Origin: Hasllibacter halocynthiae | GTDB lineage: Bacteria > Pseudomonadota > Alphaproteobacteria > Rhodobacterales > Rhodobacteraceae | NCBI RefSeq assembly: GCF_003003095.1 | Contig: NZ_PVTT01000002.1 | Location: 124,001 to 188,000, forward strand | Direction of reading: 5' to 3' | Length of the DNA stretch: 64,000 bases | In this document: piece by piece, positions 61,752 through 64,000 of the stretch | Position numbering within the stretch: the stretch's first letter is position 1 | Layout of the letters: every line of letters begins with the position of its first letter | Made by a program: the position numbers and the translations under genes | Notes under the pieces: generated by a model | What the model was told of the DNA's origin: nothing | The model's database searches: none | The model's input: only the letters and a program-made list of their open reading frames with translations

Positions 61752-63881
61752 ATGTTCGATATCTCCAAGAAGTCCATGCAGTGGGGCGAAGAGACCCTCA
61801 CGCTGGAGACGGGCCAGATCGCCCGTCAGGCCGACGGCTGCGTGATCGCCACCTATGGCGAGACCTCCGTGATGGCGGCCGTGACCTACGCCAAGGCGCC
61901 GAAGCCCGGCCAGGATTTCTTCCCGCTCACCGTCCACTACAACGAGAAGTACTACGCCGCGGGCAAGATCCCCGGCGGCTTCTTCAAGCGCGAGGCGCGC
62001 CCGACCGAGAAGGAGACGCTGACCTCGCGCCTCATCGACCGGCCGATCCGCCCGCTCTTCGTGGACGGGTTCAAGAACGAGGTGCTGGTCATCTGCACCG
62101 TGCTCTCCCACGACCTCGTCAACGATCCCGACATGGTCGCGATGATCGCCGCCTCGGCCGCGCTGACGCTGTCGGGCGCGCCCTTCATGGGCCCCATCGC
62201 CGGCTGCCGCGTGGGCTTCGAGGACGGCGAGTACGTCCTGAACCCCACCGTCGACGACATGCACAAGCTGCGCGAGAACCCCGACCAGAAGCTCGACCTC
62301 GTCGTCGCCGGCACCAAGGACGCCGTCATGATGGTCGAGTCCGAGGCCTACGAGCTGACCGAGGGCGAGATGCTGGGCGCGGTGAAGTTCGCGCACGATG
62401 CGATCCAGCCGGTGATCGACCTCATCATCGACCTGGCCGAGGACGCCGCGAAGGAGCCCTTCGACTTCCAGGCCCCCGACTACGGCGACCTCTATGAGGT
62501 GGTGAAGCGGGCCGGCGAGGACAAGGTCCGCGCCGCCTTCGCGATAACCGACAAGCAGGAGCGCACGGCCGCCATCGCCGCGGCGCGCGACGCCGTCCGC
62601 GAGGCGCTCTCGGACGAGCAGCGCGATGATCCGAACCTCGGCTCGGCCCTCAAGAAGCTGGAATCCTCCGTGCTGCGCGGCGACGTGGTGAGGACCGGCA
62701 GGCGGATCGACGGCCGCGCCCTCGACGAGGTGCGCGCGATCGACTGCACCGTCGGCCTCCTGCCGCGGACGCACGGCTCGGCCCTCTTCACGCGGGGCGA
62801 GACGCAGGCGCTGGCGGTGACCACGCTGGGCACGGGCGACGACGAGCAGATGATCGACGCGCTGCAGGGCACCTACAAGTCGAACTTCCTGCTGCACTAC
62901 AACTTCCCCCCCTACTCGGTGGGCGAGACTGGGCGCTTCGGCCCTCCGGGCCGCCGCGAGATCGGGCACGGCAAGCTGGCCTGGCGCGCGCTGCAGGCCG
63001 TGCTGCCCCCCGCGACCGAGTTCCCCTACACGATCCGCGTCGTCTCCGAGATCACCGAGTCGAACGGCTCGTCCTCCATGGCCTCGGTATGCGGCGGCTC
63101 GCTGTCGATGATGGACGCGGCCGTGCCGCTGAAGGCCCCCGTGGCCGGCGTGGCGATGGGCCTGATCCTCGAGGATGACGGCGAGTACGCCGTGCTGACC
63201 GACATCCTGGGCGACGAGGACCATCTCGGCGACATGGACTTCAAGGTCGCCGGCACGGAGGACGGGATCACCTCGCTCCAGATGGACATCAAGGTCGCGG
63301 GCATCACGCCCGAGATCATGGAGAAGGCCCTCGCCCAGGCGAAGGAAGGCCGGCTGCAGATCCTCGGCGAGATGTCGAAGGCGCTGTCGGAGGGCCGGAA
63401 CGAGTTCTCCGAGCACGCCCCCCGGATCGAGACGATGCAGATCCCCACGGACAAGATCCGCGAAGTCATCGGCTCGGGCGGCAAGGTCATCCGCGAGATC
63501 GTCGAGACCTCGGGCGCGAAGGTCGACGTCAACGACGACGGGGTCATCAAGATCGCCTCGCCGAACGGGGACGCCATCCAGAAGGCCTACGACATGATCC
63601 ACTCGATCGTGGCCGAGCCGGAGGAGGGGAAGATCTACAAGGGCAAGGTCGTGAAGATCGTCGACTTCGGCGCCTTCGTGAACTTCTTCGGCAAGCGCGA
63701 CGGCCTCGTCCACGTCTCGCAGATCGAGAACAGGCGCCTGAACCATCCCTCCGACGTCCTCTCCGAGGGCCAGGAGGTGTACGTCAAGCTCCTGGGCTTC
63801 GACGATCGCGGCAAGGTCCGGCTGGCCATGAAGATGGTCGATCAGGAGACCGGCGAGGAGATCGCGAAGGAAGACGCCTGA
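61752..63881 (+). CDS. pnp: polyribonucleotide nucleotidyltransferase (PNPase)
   Basis: PNPase degrades RNA 3' to 5' with phosphate and joins the degradosome. The 709-residue protein has two RNase PH cores ([20 protein letters not shown] and [20 protein letters not shown], with the active-site run [18 protein letters not shown]). A KH domain ([20 protein letters not shown]) and an S1 domain ([20 protein letters not shown]) follow at the C-terminus. Length and order are normal. ATG at 61752 gives [12 protein letters not shown]; an ATG at 61746 is two codons earlier. AGGA lies 5 bases upstream. Confidence 0.97.
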   Translation: MFDISKKSMQWGEETLTLETGQIARQADGCVIATYGETSVMAAVTYAKAPKPGQDFFPLTVHYNEKYYAAGKIPGGFFKREARPTEKETLTSRLIDRPIRPLFVDGFKNEVLVICTVLSHDLVNDPDMVAMIAASAALTLSGAPFMGPIAGCRVGFEDGEYVLNPTVDDMHKLRENPDQKLDLVVAGTKDAVMMVESEAYELTEGEMLGAVKFAHDAIQPVIDLIIDLAEDAAKEPFDFQAPDYGDLYEVVKRAGEDKVRAAFAITDKQERTAAIAAARDAVREALSDEQRDDPNLGSALKKLESSVLRGDVVRTGRRIDGRALDEVRAIDCTVGLLPRTHGSALFTRGETQALAVTTLGTGDDEQMIDALQGTYKSNFLLHYNFPPYSVGETGRFGPPGRREIGHGKLAWRALQAVLPPATEFPYTIRVVSEITESNGSSSMASVCGGSLSMMDAAVPLKAPVAGVAMGLILEDDGEYAVLTDILGDEDHLGDMDFKVAGTEDGITSLQMDIKVAGITPEIMEKALAQAKEGRLQILGEMSKALSEGRNEFSEHAPRIETMQIPTDKIREVIGSGGKVIREIVETSGAKVDVNDDGVIKIASPNGDAIQKAYDMIHSIVAEPEEGKIYKGKVVKIVDFGAFVNFFGKRDGLVHVSQIENRRLNHPSDVLSEGQEVYVKLLGFDDRGKVRLAMKMVDQETGEEIAKEDA

Positions 63882-63882
63882 G

Positions 63883-64000
63883 GCTGCGGCCGCCGACACG
63901 GCTTCGCAGGGCGAGGGCGGCCGATGGGCCGTCTTCGTCCTCACCTTGCCGGGCGACGAGGACCGGCGGGTGCCCCTGCTGCGCGAGCTCGGGCGGCAGG
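63883..64000 (+). CDS. possible start of a GT25-like glycosyltransferase (partial, no start codon seen)
   Basis: The frame reads RWAVFVLTLPGDEDRRVPLL, close to the LPS glycosyltransferase family 25 N-terminus (VFVINLPRxxDRR). No ATG, GTG or TTG occurs in frame between a stop in the pnp coding region (TGA at 63829) and this segment. The start may be non-canonical or the frame shifted by an error. The only ATG (63924) is in another frame. The window ends before anything more can be judged. Confidence 0.35.

Noticed and set aside
63924-64000. ATG-started frame at the right edge
   Set aside because: Its translation is Arg/Ala/Gly shadow; the other frame carries the glycosyltransferase-like motif.

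Overview
The window is chromosomal DNA of a very GC-rich alphaproteobacterium of the order Rhodobacterales (Rhodobacter/Rubellimicrobium-like; the genus cannot be fixed by eye). The evidence is the gene content and order: mcl2 beside an mdh-sucC-sucD-sucA-sucB-lpdA operon, TIGR02300 next to a tRNA-Ala(GGC), ybbAP/tesA, a glcDEF glycolate oxidase cluster, a DUF1285/MoxR/DUF58/DUF4159 cluster, a DUF5928-type GT14, and a dapB-rbfA-truB-rpsO-pnp block. Coding density is high, with many 1-4 bp overlaps (ATGA, GTGA, TGATG), many GTG starts and probably some TTG starts.

Layout. 1-1266: end of an nnrU-like gene and mcl2 (minus strand). 1549-13169: the TCA block, with three small exported proteins, a cupin and a MAPEG protein between the enzyme genes. 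13266-15643: GntR regulator, M48-like metallopeptidase, TIGR02300 protein, tRNA-Ala and a frameshifted gene. 15671-21982: exported YHYH/PG-binding/SNase-like protein, ABC exporter plus esterase, rpe, DMT permease. 22013-25358: deoC with a double aldehyde dehydrogenase. 25374-31626: small hydrolase and membrane genes, succinate-semialdehyde dehydrogenase, cation efflux, CoA-transferase. 31931-38528: acidic exported protein, Hsp20 with a sigma-32-type promoter and a ROSE-like RNA thermometer, serine protease, glycolate oxidase. 38529-39758: a 1.2-kb stretch with no credible gene. 39759-47236: four-gene MoxR/DUF58/DUF4159 cluster and divergent DUF1285. 47491-55269: RluE-like pseudouridine synthase, histidine kinase, polA, small exported proteins, zinc finger, HIT, GT14. 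55399-64000: sulfotransferase, dapB, rbfA, glycosidase, truB, an RTX protein, rpsO, sterol-desaturase-like protein, pnp and the start of a GT25-like frame.

How the genes fit together. Mcl2 (malyl-CoA to malate in the ethylmalonyl-CoA pathway) feeds malate dehydrogenase, and the rest of the operon builds succinyl-CoA synthetase and 2-oxoglutarate dehydrogenase. GlcDEF supplies glyoxylate. DeoC yields acetaldehyde, which the adjacent dehydrogenase can oxidise. Several genes share a promoter form, CTT(N)3, 17 bp, then CTA(A/G)GG, typical of a group with a weak -7T.

The most interesting non-textbook items are the ROSE-like thermometer, the 1.2-kb gene-free island with same-orientation repeated words, the exported proteins inside the TCA operon, the paired GT14/sulfotransferase genes, and the RTX protein wedged into the truB-rpsO-pnp block. 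I found no CRISPR array, insertion sequence or clear prophage.
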